A DNA stretch of 64,000 nucleotides, from contig JAKPQA010000035.1 of NCBI GenBank assembly GCA_029547025.1, positions 124,001 through 188,000 on the forward strand, given 5' to 3'. The DNA is from Armatimonadota bacterium. Its GTDB lineage: Bacteria; Armatimonadota; Zipacnadia; UBA1398; JAKPQA01. This document shows, piece by piece, positions 43,812 to 53,308 of the stretch (the first letter of the stretch is position 1; each line of letters starts with the position of its first letter). The notes under the pieces are model-generated. The model was not told the DNA's origin and searched no databases. It was given only the letters and a program-made list of their open reading frames with translations. The translations under genes were made by a program, and so were the position numbers.

Positions 43812-44608
43812 CCGCGCATCGCCTCGTCGCAGCACTCGCGAGCCGCGGAGCAAAAGGCGCATCCTGGATCATCGCACAACAGCGCCGCGGCGTCGCGGGC
43901 CAGAAGATCCCGGGTGGCCTGGAGCACGTGCTCGCCGAGCATCAGATAGCTTCGGGCGTCGCCGACGGTCCCCGTCGCCAGCTGCCCTCTGGAGGCAAGT
44001 TCGTCCTGCACCACGTTGAAGCCGCCGCTGCACCCCGGGTTGTCGCGAGGTGGAACCACGACCTCACGTCCGTCGGGCAACACCATCAACAGATCCCGGT
44101 GGTAGCCGGGGTAGAGCACGACCCCAAAGTACGGGGGACGCGACAGCGCCTCGCCCACATGGATGAGCGAGTTGCGACGGCAGTCCACACCCAAAAGCAA
44201 CACTTTCCCTCCGCGCTCGGCAAGCCGGTGGAACGGACTCCCAATACCCAGAGCTGTTGCTTCGGGGTGCCCTGACGCGATCGCGGCGGCGTCGCGCCCC
44301 CACACCGTGGCTGAGTGGGTCGGATGGCGGCTCCGAACCGCCCCGGGGCTGCGCCGAAGTGTCTCGGTGAGCAGACCCGTGTACGACGGCGTCTCGGTGA
44401 GGACAAAGCGGGCCATCGGCGGGGTCATGGTGGGCATCAGGAGTGTGCCATTGGGTCCCACTGTCGTCTGGAGGGCTCGAAGGACTGCCGGGGCTCCTCC
44501 CTCGACCCAGCCGAGCGCTTTCATCGAGCTGTGCACGGCGAGCTGATCGCCGTCATGCACACCCAGGGCCCGAAGGTGGCACACGAGATCAGCAACGGTC
44601 CATCCCAC
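43808..44608 (-). CDS. AAC(3)-family N-acetyltransferase-like protein
   Basis: Protein of 266 residues of the aminoglycoside 3-N-acetyltransferase (AntB) fold. Typical elements are LAVHSSMKALGWVEGGA, GPNGTLLMPTMTPP and SRHPTHSATVWG (H95-S99). Many such chromosomal homologues have unknown natural acceptors, so resistance should not be assumed. The C-terminus is unusual: five cysteines (C245, C250, C253, C259, C260) look like a metal site. It starts with GTG at 44608. It follows a possible 65-residue gene on the same strand. Confidence 0.87.
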   Translation of the reverse strand: MGWTVADLVCHLRALGVHDGDQLAVHSSMKALGWVEGGAPAVLRALQTTVGPNGTLLMPTMTPPMARFVLTETPSYTGLLTETLRRSPGAVRSRHPTHSATVWGRDAAAIASGHPEATALGIGSPFHRLAERGGKVLLLGVDCRRNSLIHVGEALSRPPYFGVVLYPGYHRDLLMVLPDGREVVVPPRDNPGCSGGFNVVQDELASRGQLATGTVGDARSYLMLGEHVLQATRDLLARDAAALLCDDPGCAFCSAARECCDEAMRG

Positions 44609-44617
44609 GGGTGCGGG

Positions 44618-44815
44618 TCACTCCTTCGGCCGTCTCACATCCAGAGCCGCGGATCCCCTCGCCTGGCTCCGATCGACTCGAGGTCTCGCACCGCCATCCT
44701 CGCACGGCTCCTGCCATGCGAACAGGGGACTGCGTCCGCCCTCCTCTTCCGAGACGATCCCCACCGGCGTCATCCGGTAACGACGGTACAGGCGGGTGTA
44801 GGCCGACTCCCCCAT
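44618..44815 (-). CDS. Possible small protein of 65 residues
   Basis: A short frame starting MGESAYTRLYRRYRMTPVGI that fills the gap between the GH gene (46 bases upstream) and the acetyltransferase gene (nine bases downstream). The tight packing on the same strand is the main support. There is no strong Shine-Dalgarno and no recognised domain; the C-terminus (RSQARGSAALDVRRPKE) is low in complexity. It may be chance. Confidence 0.3.
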   Translation of the reverse strand: MGESAYTRLYRRYRMTPVGIVSEEEGGRSPLFAWQEPCEDGGARPRVDRSQARGSAALDVRRPKE

Positions 44816-44860
44816 GGCGCACGCAAACGCCGCCCGGCCCGGGGCAGTCCCAACGCCGAC

Positions 44861-47608
44861 TCAGTCGCCACTGGCTCCGAGGCTGGCCCCGGGCTGATAG
44901 TACGACCGTCGCTTCACACTCGTCAGCACACCGTCGAGATAGCGGGACGGATCCTTCGACACGCCGATCCCGCTGCCCCACTCAATCCAGGCGTCCCGGG
45001 CCAGCCCGTCGTTGTCGTTGACGAGGATCGACAGACCCATGGCGCTCCCCGCCTTGGCCGTGACACCGGGCAGCAGGGCCCAGGGCAGCCGCAGCTCAAA
45101 GCGCATCCCGCCCTGGCGCGGCAGAGCCGCGGCCTCGAAGCCCGCGACAGGCCCCTCGGGTTCTCCTTGTGCCGACGCGCGACGATAGAGCGCGCACTGG
45201 TCGCCCACCCGGGCCAAGTCGAACTCGAAGTGGGGAGCGTCGGGCGCCCGGGCGCAGGCCGGGTCGATGGCAAACTGAATGCCGTCTCCCTGCCAGGTAT
45301 CCGCTCCCTGCGCCGGCTGGCAGAACCGGTCGTCCGTCACATCGGCGGCCAGGTAGAACGCCGATTCATCCCATGCGAGATACACCCTGGATGAGAGATC
45401 GTCGGGGCCGTTCCATCCGTGGATCACATGCACTTGCGCCTCGTTATCGAGGACCACCGGGTCGAGACGTGACCAGTCGGCCAGATCGCCATCGACCGTG
45501 ACGGGGCCTGGCAGGTGCCGGATGGCATACAGCGCGAGTGTGGCCGAGTCCTCGGCCACGACAACACCGTCTTGGACGACCTCGATCTTCAGGGTACTTC
45601 CGGCCGGCGATGGCGAGGTCTTCAACGGGACCCCGATGGTCAGGCTCTCGCCGGGCGGCACGCTCTTGGGCTCATTGCCGGAACTCACGGCACCGGCCCG
45701 AACGATGACCCGGCGGTCGACGCCGGAGACGTTGGTGACCGTGGCCTCGGCGGTGCTCGGCTTGGTGGGCCTCACGCGTGTCCGGAACGGCGCGGCGACG
45801 CGGATGGTGCCAAAGAGCTCGCAGGGGCCGCCCGCCCCGGTGGCCAACACCCGCACCGCATAGTCGCCCGGACGCGCTACCAGGGGAACCTGCACGGCGA
45901 TGCCACCCGCCACCGGCGACGCCACGAAACCGGCAGGCAAACCGGGAGTGGTGACTGACTGGGCCGAAAAGCCAGTGATGGACCAGGTGGCCGTCTCGCC
46001 CGGATAGGTCACTAGCGGGTCGGGGGCCAAGGCCGCCGACGCCAGGAAGGGTGCCTCGCCCGCGAAGCGACAGAAGGTTGGGAAGCGGCCAACCGCCAGC
46101 GCTGCGTCTGGCCCGTTGAGCCGCACCGGGCGGGTGTTGCCCATCAGATCGAACTCGCGCCCCTCGCCGCCGAATGGGACGGACAGGCTCCCCTGGTCGC
46201 CCGTGGCCCAGGCGACGAGCACACGATCCGGCCCGGCCGCGAACAGGTAGCCTACGGCCTCCCGGCTGGCGATCCGCGTCACCAGCGACCGGCCCTCAAG
46301 CAGGTCCGCCGTCGTCCGCAGCGCGTGCAGGCACGGCTTGGGCGTGTTGTCGGCAAACACGATGCCGAAGTTATGCTCATTGTAGGCCGGGTCGGTACCG
46401 TTCTGGTAGTCGTACCAGAAGAGCTTCTCGACACCCGATGACAGGGCGATCACATAGGTGCGCGCCAGATACGCGGCCTGGGTACGCAGGTCGACGCCGG
46501 ACGTCCCGGTGTGGTTGGGGTAGCCGATCTCGGTGATCCAAATGGGCTTCGCCGCGTCATCGTACTCCGTCATGACCTTGCGAACCGCACCAATGGCGTC
46601 GGCCAGGCCGGCATCCGGCGCGGTAGGGTACTGGTACGGATGGATGTTCACCACGTCGAACGAGCCCTTGCAGCCGGCCTGGTAGAGCATCCGGATGTAG
46701 TCGACTGGCGCCCCGGCCGTGCCACCCATGAGCACCTGGCACTCGGGGTTGGCTTCCTTGGCGGCGCTGTAAGTGGCTTTCAGCAGCTCCACGTACTCGT
46801 CATCGGTCGAGAGCCAGAACCCGATGTTTGGCTCGTTCCAGACTTCCCAGTAAGTAATCGAGTCTTTGTAGCGCGCCACGTTCTCCCGTACGTATGCCAG
46901 CCACGGCTCGAGCTTGGGCGCGTAGTTCGCGGCATCGCCGTCGGCTCCCGCGGGCTTCGTCGATGCCCATTCAACCCCGTAGCACAGAATGGGAAGCAGG
47001 CTGATGCCGCACTCGCGGGCATCGGCGACCAGCTGGTCGAACCGCTCGAACGCGAAGGCACCCGGCCCGGGCTGCTGGATACCCCACAGCCAGTCACAGC
47101 GGCACCACTTGATGCCCGCGCGCTGCATCATCCGGAGCTCCTCGAGGCTGGGGATGTGCCCGTTGATCCCGAAGGCCGATTCGGGCGTGAGCCCGGATCG
47201 CGGCGGTGGCGGCAGCACGCTCAGGGTCAGGGCGTCTGAGGCCGAGACATCGCCGACGGACGCCCTGGCGGTCACCTCCACCGGTCCCAGGGCCGACAAG
47301 GGCACCTGAACCTCCCGCGACACCGTAGCCTGCCCGTCCAGCTTCACCTGGCCATGCTGACGGACGACCAGGTCTCCCGAGAACGTCTTGGCTCGGACCC
47401 GAAGATCGGCCAACCCCTGAAGGCCGGTCGGATTGTGTACGCTGACCAGGACTGTAGCGCTCCCCTCGCCCCCCAAGTAGACTGGCGAGCTCTGGCTGGT
47501 CACCTCGACTCTCAGAACTCCGTCCGCGTCCTGGGCCACCACGGGCAACAGCGCGAGTAGGCAGTAGGCTGCGGCCATTATGGCCCGCGGCGTATCGATC
47601 GGTCTCAT
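44861..47608 (-). CDS. Secreted GH clan A hydrolase with C-terminal CBM9-like domain
   Basis: Exported enzyme of 915 residues. The signal peptide ends near VVAQ (about 26), and an Ig-like domain covers about 30-135. A TIM barrel follows (145-470) with the acid/base E259 in TYWEVWNEPN and the nucleophile E360 in WITEIGYP, as in GH39/GH5-type retaining enzymes. Beta-sandwich modules follow. The C-terminus is a CBM9-like domain (PVTVDGDLADWSRL, YLAWDESAFYLAADVTDDRF). Substrate unknown, probably a plant or microbial polysaccharide. The ATG at 47608 has GGGGGTG six bases upstream; a longer frame adds a poor leader. Confidence 0.88.
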   Translation of the reverse strand: MRPIDTPRAIMAAAYCLLALLPVVAQDADGVLRVEVTSQSSPVYLGGEGSATVLVSVHNPTGLQGLADLRVRAKTFSGDLVVRQHGQVKLDGQATVSREVQVPLSALGPVEVTARASVGDVSASDALTLSVLPPPPRSGLTPESAFGINGHIPSLEELRMMQRAGIKWCRCDWLWGIQQPGPGAFAFERFDQLVADARECGISLLPILCYGVEWASTKPAGADGDAANYAPKLEPWLAYVRENVARYKDSITYWEVWNEPNIGFWLSTDDEYVELLKATYSAAKEANPECQVLMGGTAGAPVDYIRMLYQAGCKGSFDVVNIHPYQYPTAPDAGLADAIGAVRKVMTEYDDAAKPIWITEIGYPNHTGTSGVDLRTQAAYLARTYVIALSSGVEKLFWYDYQNGTDPAYNEHNFGIVFADNTPKPCLHALRTTADLLEGRSLVTRIASREAVGYLFAAGPDRVLVAWATGDQGSLSVPFGGEGREFDLMGNTRPVRLNGPDAALAVGRFPTFCRFAGEAPFLASAALAPDPLVTYPGETATWSITGFSAQSVTTPGLPAGFVASPVAGGIAVQVPLVARPGDYAVRVLATGAGGPCELFGTIRVAAPFRTRVRPTKPSTAEATVTNVSGVDRRVIVRAGAVSSGNEPKSVPPGESLTIGVPLKTSPSPAGSTLKIEVVQDGVVVAEDSATLALYAIRHLPGPVTVDGDLADWSRLDPVVLDNEAQVHVIHGWNGPDDLSSRVYLAWDESAFYLAADVTDDRFCQPAQGADTWQGDGIQFAIDPACARAPDAPHFEFDLARVGDQCALYRRASAQGEPEGPVAGFEAAALPRQGGMRFELRLPWALLPGVTAKAGSAMGLSILVNDNDGLARDAWIEWGSGIGVSKDPSRYLDGVLTSVKRRSYYQPGASLGASGD

Positions 47609-47651
47609 CCAAGCACCCCCATGGTGGCGCCACCAAGCCCCGTGGGGCTTC

Positions 47652-48995
47652 TCAGCGCAGGAAGGCGAAGTAGAGCGTGCCGAAGGCCGCGCACGCATAG
47701 GTCAACCCGTGGATCTGGCGCCACTGCCCCCGCGCCACTTTCAGCAGGACATAGCTCAGGAAGCCTACCGAGATCCCCGCGCTGATGTTCAGGTCGACCA
47801 CCATCACAAGGATCGTCAGGAAGGCCGGCACACCGTCGCTGGCCCAGTCGATGTGGCGGGTGGCGCCCATCATCATCGCACCGACGATGACGAGAGCGGG
47901 CGCGGTAATCGGATGCACGATGGTACCGTCGGGCAAAGCGATTCCGCCGCCCAGGGCCCGTACCAGCGGGGCGGTGAACAGCGCCAGGAGAAACAGAGCG
48001 GCGGTGACCATGTTGGCCAGCCCGGTGCGCCCGCCCGATGCCACCCCGGCGGCGCTCTCGACGTAGCTCGTCACCGTCGACGTGCCCACGACGGCACCCA
48101 CCACTGTTGATGCCGCATCGGCCGCCAGCGCCCGTCCAGCCCGCGGCAGCTGGCCGTCTCGCATGAAACCGGCCTGCTGTGCCACCCCAATGAGTGTGCC
48201 GACCGTGTCGAACATGTCCAGATAGAGGAAAGTGAGGATAACGATAATCGACTCGGGTCGCACCAGAATGTTAGGCATGCGGAGCTGGCCTAGCGTTGGC
48301 CCCACCGACGGCGGCAGGTCCAGTGCCGAGGAGGGGGCAGCCGCCAGGCCGGTGGCGTAGCACAACACCGCCGATGCCGCCATGCCGAGTAGCATGGCAC
48401 CCGGCACACGGCGGGCCATCAGGACCGAGGTCACCGCCAACCCGACTAGGGCCACCACCACGGTGGGCTCGGACAGATCTCCCAGGGCCATCAGCGTGCC
48501 TCGCCCGGGCACGGCGAGGCCAGCATCGTGTAATCCCACCAGCGCAATGAGCATACCGATGCCCGCTCCGATGGCATGGCGAAGGCCCACCGGGATCGCG
48601 TCGATCAGCTTCTCGCGCACGCGGAGGATCGATAGGGCAAGGAACACGCCACCCGCCACTGCCACGGCACCCAGGGCCTCTTGCCACGAGTACCCCATGC
48701 CGCCGGCCGCCGACGTCCCGCACACGGTGGCGGCGAAGAAAAAGTTGTGCCCCATGGCGGGGGCCAGTGCGATGGGGTAGTTGGCCAGAAGGCCCATCAG
48801 AAGCGTGCCGGCGGCTGATGCGACGCATGTGGCCACCATCACGGCCCCAAAGTCCATGCCGGTCGACGACAGCACCTGCGGTTGCACGACGATGATGTAG
48901 CTCATGGTGGCGAAGGTCGTGGCTCCCGCCAATGCTTCCGTGCGAAGGGTCGTGCCATTCTCCTGGAGTCTGAACGTGCGCTCGAGGGCTCCCAC
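47652..48995 (-). CDS. AzgA/PbuG-type purine permease (NCS2 family)
   Basis: Polytopic permease of 447 residues. It opens LERTFRLQENGTTLRTEALA and continues AGATTFATMSYIIVVQPQVL, the characteristic start of the guanine/hypoxanthine permease group. Further hallmarks are YPIALAPAMGHNFFFA and LTFLYLDMFDTVGTLIGVA. About 12-14 helices. The GTG at 48995 has GGAGG upstream; the open frame to 49256 overlaps the next gene and is rejected. It lies between two secreted glycan-active genes, which is unexpected, and may be part of a nucleoside/purine scavenging response. Confidence 0.93.
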   Translation of the reverse strand: MGALERTFRLQENGTTLRTEALAGATTFATMSYIIVVQPQVLSSTGMDFGAVMVATCVASAAGTLLMGLLANYPIALAPAMGHNFFFAATVCGTSAAGGMGYSWQEALGAVAVAGGVFLALSILRVREKLIDAIPVGLRHAIGAGIGMLIALVGLHDAGLAVPGRGTLMALGDLSEPTVVVALVGLAVTSVLMARRVPGAMLLGMAASAVLCYATGLAAAPSSALDLPPSVGPTLGQLRMPNILVRPESIIVILTFLYLDMFDTVGTLIGVAQQAGFMRDGQLPRAGRALAADAASTVVGAVVGTSTVTSYVESAAGVASGGRTGLANMVTAALFLLALFTAPLVRALGGGIALPDGTIVHPITAPALVIVGAMMMGATRHIDWASDGVPAFLTILVMVVDLNISAGISVGFLSYVLLKVARGQWRQIHGLTYACAAFGTLYFAFLR

Positions 48996-49018
48996 CGGGC
49001 CTCCCGTTCCCTCGCCGC

Positions 49019-50998
49019 CTAGGGTCGCTGCGGCCGGCGTTCGAGCACGGGCCAAGCTCTCTCGACTGTCTTCTGGCGGCCTTCGAGCTCGGCCTTCACC
49101 GTCACGCGGGGCCCATGGCCGCTGAGCGGAGCCTGGGCAATGAACTCGCCTCGTTCGTCGGGGGTAACCGCCTGACCGTTGACTGTGACGATCGCACCCC
49201 GCTCGACGGCGCCGCGCACGTTCACCCAGATGGGACCTTCGGCCAGGGGCTGCCACTCCGGCGGATCGGTGGCCACGACCAGCAGCGGCGCCTGGTCCAT
49301 GGCAACGATCTCCGACGCGATGCGTTCGCGGGCGGCGCGCAGGTCCGCGCTGGCGTCAGTGTAATCGAGGAAGTCCCGCACAATGCCGCGGCAGATCTCG
49401 TCAGACCGCTCGCCCGGGTCGATGAGCCTTCCCGCCCCGATCCGCTCGAGGGCTCGGGAGGTCGCATCGCGCAGCACCCACAGGTACTCATAGTCCTCGA
49501 TCCCGTCCCGGAGCGCCTCCCACCGGATCGACGAGAGAGGCCCGTCGGGCCCAGGGTAGATGATGAAACAATCGCCAGGCGGGAGACCATTGGATGTGAC
49601 CTGCCTGAATGGATCCGCCGTCCACCAGTTCAGGCCCCAGTGGAGGTACCCCGCCAGCCCGAACCGCCAGTTGTACCAATGCAGGATTCGAGTCTTGAGA
49701 AGCGAGTAGTCCAGAAAGCGGTTCGGGTAGAGGCCCGTCGGGTGGCAGCACGTGTAGAACCACAGCTCTGCCCCTTCGTCCCGGGCCCTCGCGTAGATGG
49801 GCCACCAGTGACGCAGATGGTTGAGCTTCGGCACCATCACCTCGAGGTGCCCCGCAAAGTACGGCCCCTCGATGGCGTCAATGCGGCGTATCCCTGGCGC
49901 CTGCTCGTGGACATAGTCGGCGACCTCACTCCACGATCTCGTGTTGTGCTGCGAGGGTTCGTCGGCGATGTGGATCAGGGTGCGGTCCAGCCATCCGCGC
50001 TCCCGCAGGTGCGCCTCCACCAGCGGGAGGAGGCGGGGCAACGCGACCTGGCCGGGCACGGCCTTGGCCCTCCCGGTGGCGCGCTCGGTGACCCATACGT
50101 CGCTCAGCACTATGGTGGTGCTCGACCAATCCTTCTCGAATCCCCCTACCTGCTGGATCTCGATACGCTCAGCGACGCCGTGGCGTTCGCACGTCTGGAC
50201 CCAGCGGTCGAAGCGTGAGAAGTCACACACATATGCGCCATCGGCCTCCTCGGTGACGGCGATCCAGCTCAGGGGAGCCCAGGCCATGGTCTGACGGTGC
50301 TCCCCCATGGCCTGCGCGTAGCGATCGAACACGGCCCAGAACTCCTCCGACCAGAGAGTCACGCCGTGGTGTTCGGCGATGCGGTCGGCGCTCAGCCAGT
50401 TGGTGAACTGCAGGTGGCGCTCAGAGGGGACCGCGAACGGCCAGACCGTGGCCTCAACGGGCACCTCGATCTCACCACCGTCCGCGAGGAGCCGAACGGT
50501 TCCCGCGTACACGCCGGACGCGGCCTCATCCGGTATCCGCAGGGTCAGCCAGACGGGCTGGCAGCGGCCCGCCCCGACGGCGATCTCCGCGTCAGGCAGC
50601 AGGGGGTCGGGCAGTTCGCAGGGCGCTGGCGCGACCAACTCCTCGCGCGGCGTGGCATATGTGTTGGCCTCAATGGGGACAAACCCCACAAAGTGGGCGG
50701 CGAGCGCGTCGGCGGGGATCGCGCCCTCCGGACCGGTGAGCTCCGAGAGCTCGACGCGAAGGTTGGCGATGGGCTGGTCCGATCGCACCACGAGCTGAGC
50801 CGACTCGTACTCGCCCCGTGCCCCTTGGAATGACACAGCCGCAGTTCTATCAGCCGGCGCCGCAGCCGAGGGCAGCACCTTCTCTAGGGCATCAACACTC
50901 CACACCTCAAACGGAGCCTGCTGCCCGTGAGATCCACGCTCGAGCAGCAGAACCACGAGCAGACCCAAGGCCAGAGCGCCCGATGGTCGCGCAAACAT
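49019..50998 (-). CDS. Secreted DUF4091-domain protein
   Basis: Exported protein of 659 residues. The signal peptide (LALGLLVVLLLERGSHG) is followed by beta domains (AVSFQGARGEYESAQLVV). A barrel-like region follows with RTLIHIADEPSQHNTRSWSE, whose aspartate/glutamate pair is a candidate active site. The DUF4091 signature is IRWEALRDGIEDYEYLWVLR. It shares the domain with the larger protein at 1839-5318 but lacks its extra N-terminal modules. The ATG at 50998 has GGGAGG upstream. The preceding gene on this strand is cdaR, 90 bases away. Confidence 0.88.
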   Translation of the reverse strand: MFARPSGALALGLLVVLLLERGSHGQQAPFEVWSVDALEKVLPSAAAPADRTAAVSFQGARGEYESAQLVVRSDQPIANLRVELSELTGPEGAIPADALAAHFVGFVPIEANTYATPREELVAPAPCELPDPLLPDAEIAVGAGRCQPVWLTLRIPDEAASGVYAGTVRLLADGGEIEVPVEATVWPFAVPSERHLQFTNWLSADRIAEHHGVTLWSEEFWAVFDRYAQAMGEHRQTMAWAPLSWIAVTEEADGAYVCDFSRFDRWVQTCERHGVAERIEIQQVGGFEKDWSSTTIVLSDVWVTERATGRAKAVPGQVALPRLLPLVEAHLRERGWLDRTLIHIADEPSQHNTRSWSEVADYVHEQAPGIRRIDAIEGPYFAGHLEVMVPKLNHLRHWWPIYARARDEGAELWFYTCCHPTGLYPNRFLDYSLLKTRILHWYNWRFGLAGYLHWGLNWWTADPFRQVTSNGLPPGDCFIIYPGPDGPLSSIRWEALRDGIEDYEYLWVLRDATSRALERIGAGRLIDPGERSDEICRGIVRDFLDYTDASADLRAARERIASEIVAMDQAPLLVVATDPPEWQPLAEGPIWVNVRGAVERGAIVTVNGQAVTPDERGEFIAQAPLSGHGPRVTVKAELEGRQKTVERAWPVLERRPQRP

Positions 50999-51088
50999 GG
51001 GGCCACCTCCCGAAGGCGATGGGCGCGCCTCTTCGCCGGAGACTGCACCGTCCCCTCACTCGAGGCGTCCTGACACCAACCCGAATCC

Positions 51089-52033
51089 CTAGTGCCGGAC
51101 CCGAGCGATGGAGATCCGGACGTCAACACTGCTCACGTTGAGCGGCGTCACGCCTTCTGGGGGCCTCAGGCTCAGGCTCACCTTCGCCGACTCGCGCAGG
51201 TTGCTGATGTCCAGAGGCGCTGTCTGAATCTCGGTGAGCCTCTCGAGCATGCCCGGCTGCCCTCTCACGGGGACCTCGGCGGGGCTAACCTCGATGCCTG
51301 TGATTTGGTAGCCGTCAGGAAGGTGCCCGGCAGTGGTCACGGACACCTTGACGGCCTTTGGCTCGACGGGCGGAAGCGAGACCACCACCGTGGGGCGCAT
51401 CACGGTCAGGGCGGGATCGTCGAGGGTCCTTCCCTGGGCGTCGATGGGCCGAACCTTGGATTCGACCGTGTCCTGGTTCACCAGGTCGATGCGGCGCACG
51501 ATGGTCCGGACGGAATCCACGGCGTCGACCACCGACTTGGGGCCCACCACTTCGACCTCCGGAGGTTGGCAGACCAGGCCGCCGAAATCAACCCCTTCGA
51601 TGGGGGCTCCGCGAAGTTCGGTCTGAACCCTAACGATCTTCCTGTCCAGGCGGATCAGGCGGTAGGCCAGAGTCGCCGGCGTCAGCGACACGACCCGGAC
51701 CCTCCCCGGCAAGGGTGCGAGCATCGCCTCGCCCTGGCCCCTGCCCTCCTCGAGAGGCTCGGGCAGGCGGACGGTGGCGACGAGCTTCCGGCGACCGTCG
51801 CGAAATGGCTGAAGCAGTGCCCGCTCGCCCCTGAGGACCGCATGCACAGTGGTGATGCCCTGTTCCACTCTCACCGCGTAGTCAGGTCCACACGCCACCT
51901 CGACGGGCACATCGACTTCGAGGCTCTCAATGGGGTTCTGCGCGTTGACCGTGACGACCCAGATCAGCAGAGCCGCCGCCAACGACGCCAGTTTGTGGCT
52001 CCAGTTGTGGGTAATCAGGCGCCATGGCTTCAT
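51089..52033 (-). CDS. cdaR: YbbR-domain protein, CdaA regulator
   Basis: Membrane-anchored protein of 314 residues. The N-terminal helix LASLAAALLIWVVTVNA is followed by about three extracytoplasmic YbbR repeats (for example TVHAVLRGERALLQPF, EVVGPKSVVDAVDSVRTIVR). YbbR/CdaR proteins bind CdaA and modulate c-di-AMP synthesis. The ATG at 52033 overlaps the cdaA stop as ATGA and has GGAGGCGGAG upstream, so the two are translationally coupled. A longer frame to 52072 is rejected. Confidence 0.92.
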   Translation of the reverse strand: MKPWRLITHNWSHKLASLAAALLIWVVTVNAQNPIESLEVDVPVEVACGPDYAVRVEQGITTVHAVLRGERALLQPFRDGRRKLVATVRLPEPLEEGRGQGEAMLAPLPGRVRVVSLTPATLAYRLIRLDRKIVRVQTELRGAPIEGVDFGGLVCQPPEVEVVGPKSVVDAVDSVRTIVRRIDLVNQDTVESKVRPIDAQGRTLDDPALTVMRPTVVVSLPPVEPKAVKVSVTTAGHLPDGYQITGIEVSPAEVPVRGQPGMLERLTEIQTAPLDISNLRESAKVSLSLRPPEGVTPLNVSSVDVRISIARVRH

Positions 52034-52830
52034 GTTCTCCGCCTCCACAACTGGGCGAGGTTCAGAGTCCACTCCGTCGAGAAGAGCTGCCGGAACCGCT
52101 CCCGCAGCTCGGGCATGCGGAGGTTGCGGCTCAGCTGACCACTCACGGCCAGGGAGATGCCTCCGGTCTCCTCGGAAACCACGATGACCACGGCGTCGGC
52201 ATGCTCAGACATGCCCAGGGCGGCACGGTGCCGCATGCCCAGGGTGCGCGGCACATCGGGATTGGTGGTCGGCGGGAAATAGCATCCCGCCGCCAGGACG
52301 CGGTCACCGCGGAGGATGACGCCGCCATCGTGCAGCGCACTGTTCGGAAAGAAGACACTGCTGAGAAGTTCCGGCGTCAGCTGGGCATCCAAGATGGTCC
52401 CGGTGGCGGCGATGTCCGAAAGGCCCGTGGTCCCCTCGATGGCGATGAGGGCGCCGATATGGTTCACCGAGGAGTGTTCAATGGCGTCGAAGAGGGCTTC
52501 GAGTACGGCCTGCCCCGGCCGGCTGCGGCCCGGGCGGATGCGGCCGATCTGCTCCAGGGCGCTCCGCAGCTCGGGCTGGAAGAGGATGACCAGGGCGATC
52601 ACCGCCGGCTGCATGGCCGTGCCGAGTACGTAGTGCAGGACCGGAAGAGGCCGGCTGACGAGGTAGACCAGTATCAGGACGAACACGCCCTGGGTAAGCT
52701 GGCGGCCCCGCGTTCCCTCGATCATGCACCAGATCTGATAGATCAGGCACGTGAGCAGCAGGATGTCCACGACGGCGACGGCATCGATGCGCCCGGCGCT
52801 ATCGACCATGATCCGCCACCAAGCTTCCAT
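52030..52830 (-). CDS. cdaA: Diadenylate cyclase CdaA
   Basis: Membrane diadenylate cyclase of 266 residues making c-di-AMP from two ATP. Three N-terminal helices (about 15-85) are followed by the DAC domain (about 100-245) with HDGGVIL (D168-G170) and GMRHRAALG (R200-R202). The usual DGA motif reads DGG here, a conservative change whose effect is unknown. c-di-AMP controls potassium transport and cell-wall balance. AAGGGGTGG precedes the ATG at 52830. It is 15 bases after fhaB-like and coupled to cdaR. Confidence 0.94.
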   Translation of the reverse strand: MEAWWRIMVDSAGRIDAVAVVDILLLTCLIYQIWCMIEGTRGRQLTQGVFVLILVYLVSRPLPVLHYVLGTAMQPAVIALVILFQPELRSALEQIGRIRPGRSRPGQAVLEALFDAIEHSSVNHIGALIAIEGTTGLSDIAATGTILDAQLTPELLSSVFFPNSALHDGGVILRGDRVLAAGCYFPPTTNPDVPRTLGMRHRAALGMSEHADAVVIVVSEETGGISLAVSGQLSRNLRMPELRERFRQLFSTEWTLNLAQLWRRRT

Positions 52831-52845
52831 TCGCCACCCCTTTCG

Positions 52846-53304
52846 TCAGAGTGGGTGCTGGGCCCGGTACTCGAGAACGGTGGACCCGATCCGGATTCGG
52901 TCGCCGTCCAGCAACTCGGTCGGGGCCTCGAGTGGGCGCCCATTCAGCAACGTGCCGTTCTTGCTGCCCAGGTCGGCCAGCACATACACACCGTCGCGCA
53001 GGTCGATGGCCGCGTGACGTTTGGAGGCGAATTGGTCTTCCACCACCACTTGGCAGCCTGGATCCCGGCCCAGGACGTTCGTGGTCAGCAGGGGCACTTG
53101 CTGGCCCACGCGGGCCGACGATGTCGAGCCGGCGCCCACGATGACAATCGTCCCCACCGCCGGGCGAGGGGCCGCGCGAGGTGGTCCCGACTCGTCGAAC
53201 CGAGGGGCCGTCCCACGGCACAGCGCGCGGTACGCGGCGAATAGGAACAGATACAGCGCCACCAGCACTCCGTAGCGCAACACCGGCGGGAGGTACTCGT
53301 ACAA
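52846..53304 (-). CDS. FHA-domain membrane protein (FhaB-like)
   Basis: A 152-residue protein with an N-terminal helix (LRYGVLVALYLFLFAAYRAL), a linker, and a C-terminal FHA domain (GRDPGCQVVVEDQFASKRHA, LGSKNGTLLNGR). FHA domains bind phosphothreonine. The membrane helix plus FHA order recalls actinobacterial FhaB, a partner of Ser/Thr kinases. The likely start is the TTG at 53304 with GGGGGGTG upstream; a longer frame overlaps the preceding gene. No Ser/Thr kinase gene is present in the window. Confidence 0.82.
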   Translation of the reverse strand: MYEYLPPVLRYGVLVALYLFLFAAYRALCRGTAPRFDESGPPRAAPRPAVGTIVIVGAGSTSSARVGQQVPLLTTNVLGRDPGCQVVVEDQFASKRHAAIDLRDGVYVLADLGSKNGTLLNGRPLEAPTELLDGDRIRIGSTVLEYRAQHPL

Positions 53305-53308
53305 CTGA

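Noticed and set aside
43808-44608. Calling the AAC(3)-like gene an antibiotic resistance gene
   Set aside because: Chromosomal AntB-fold proteins are common without resistance activity, and no mobile element flanks it.
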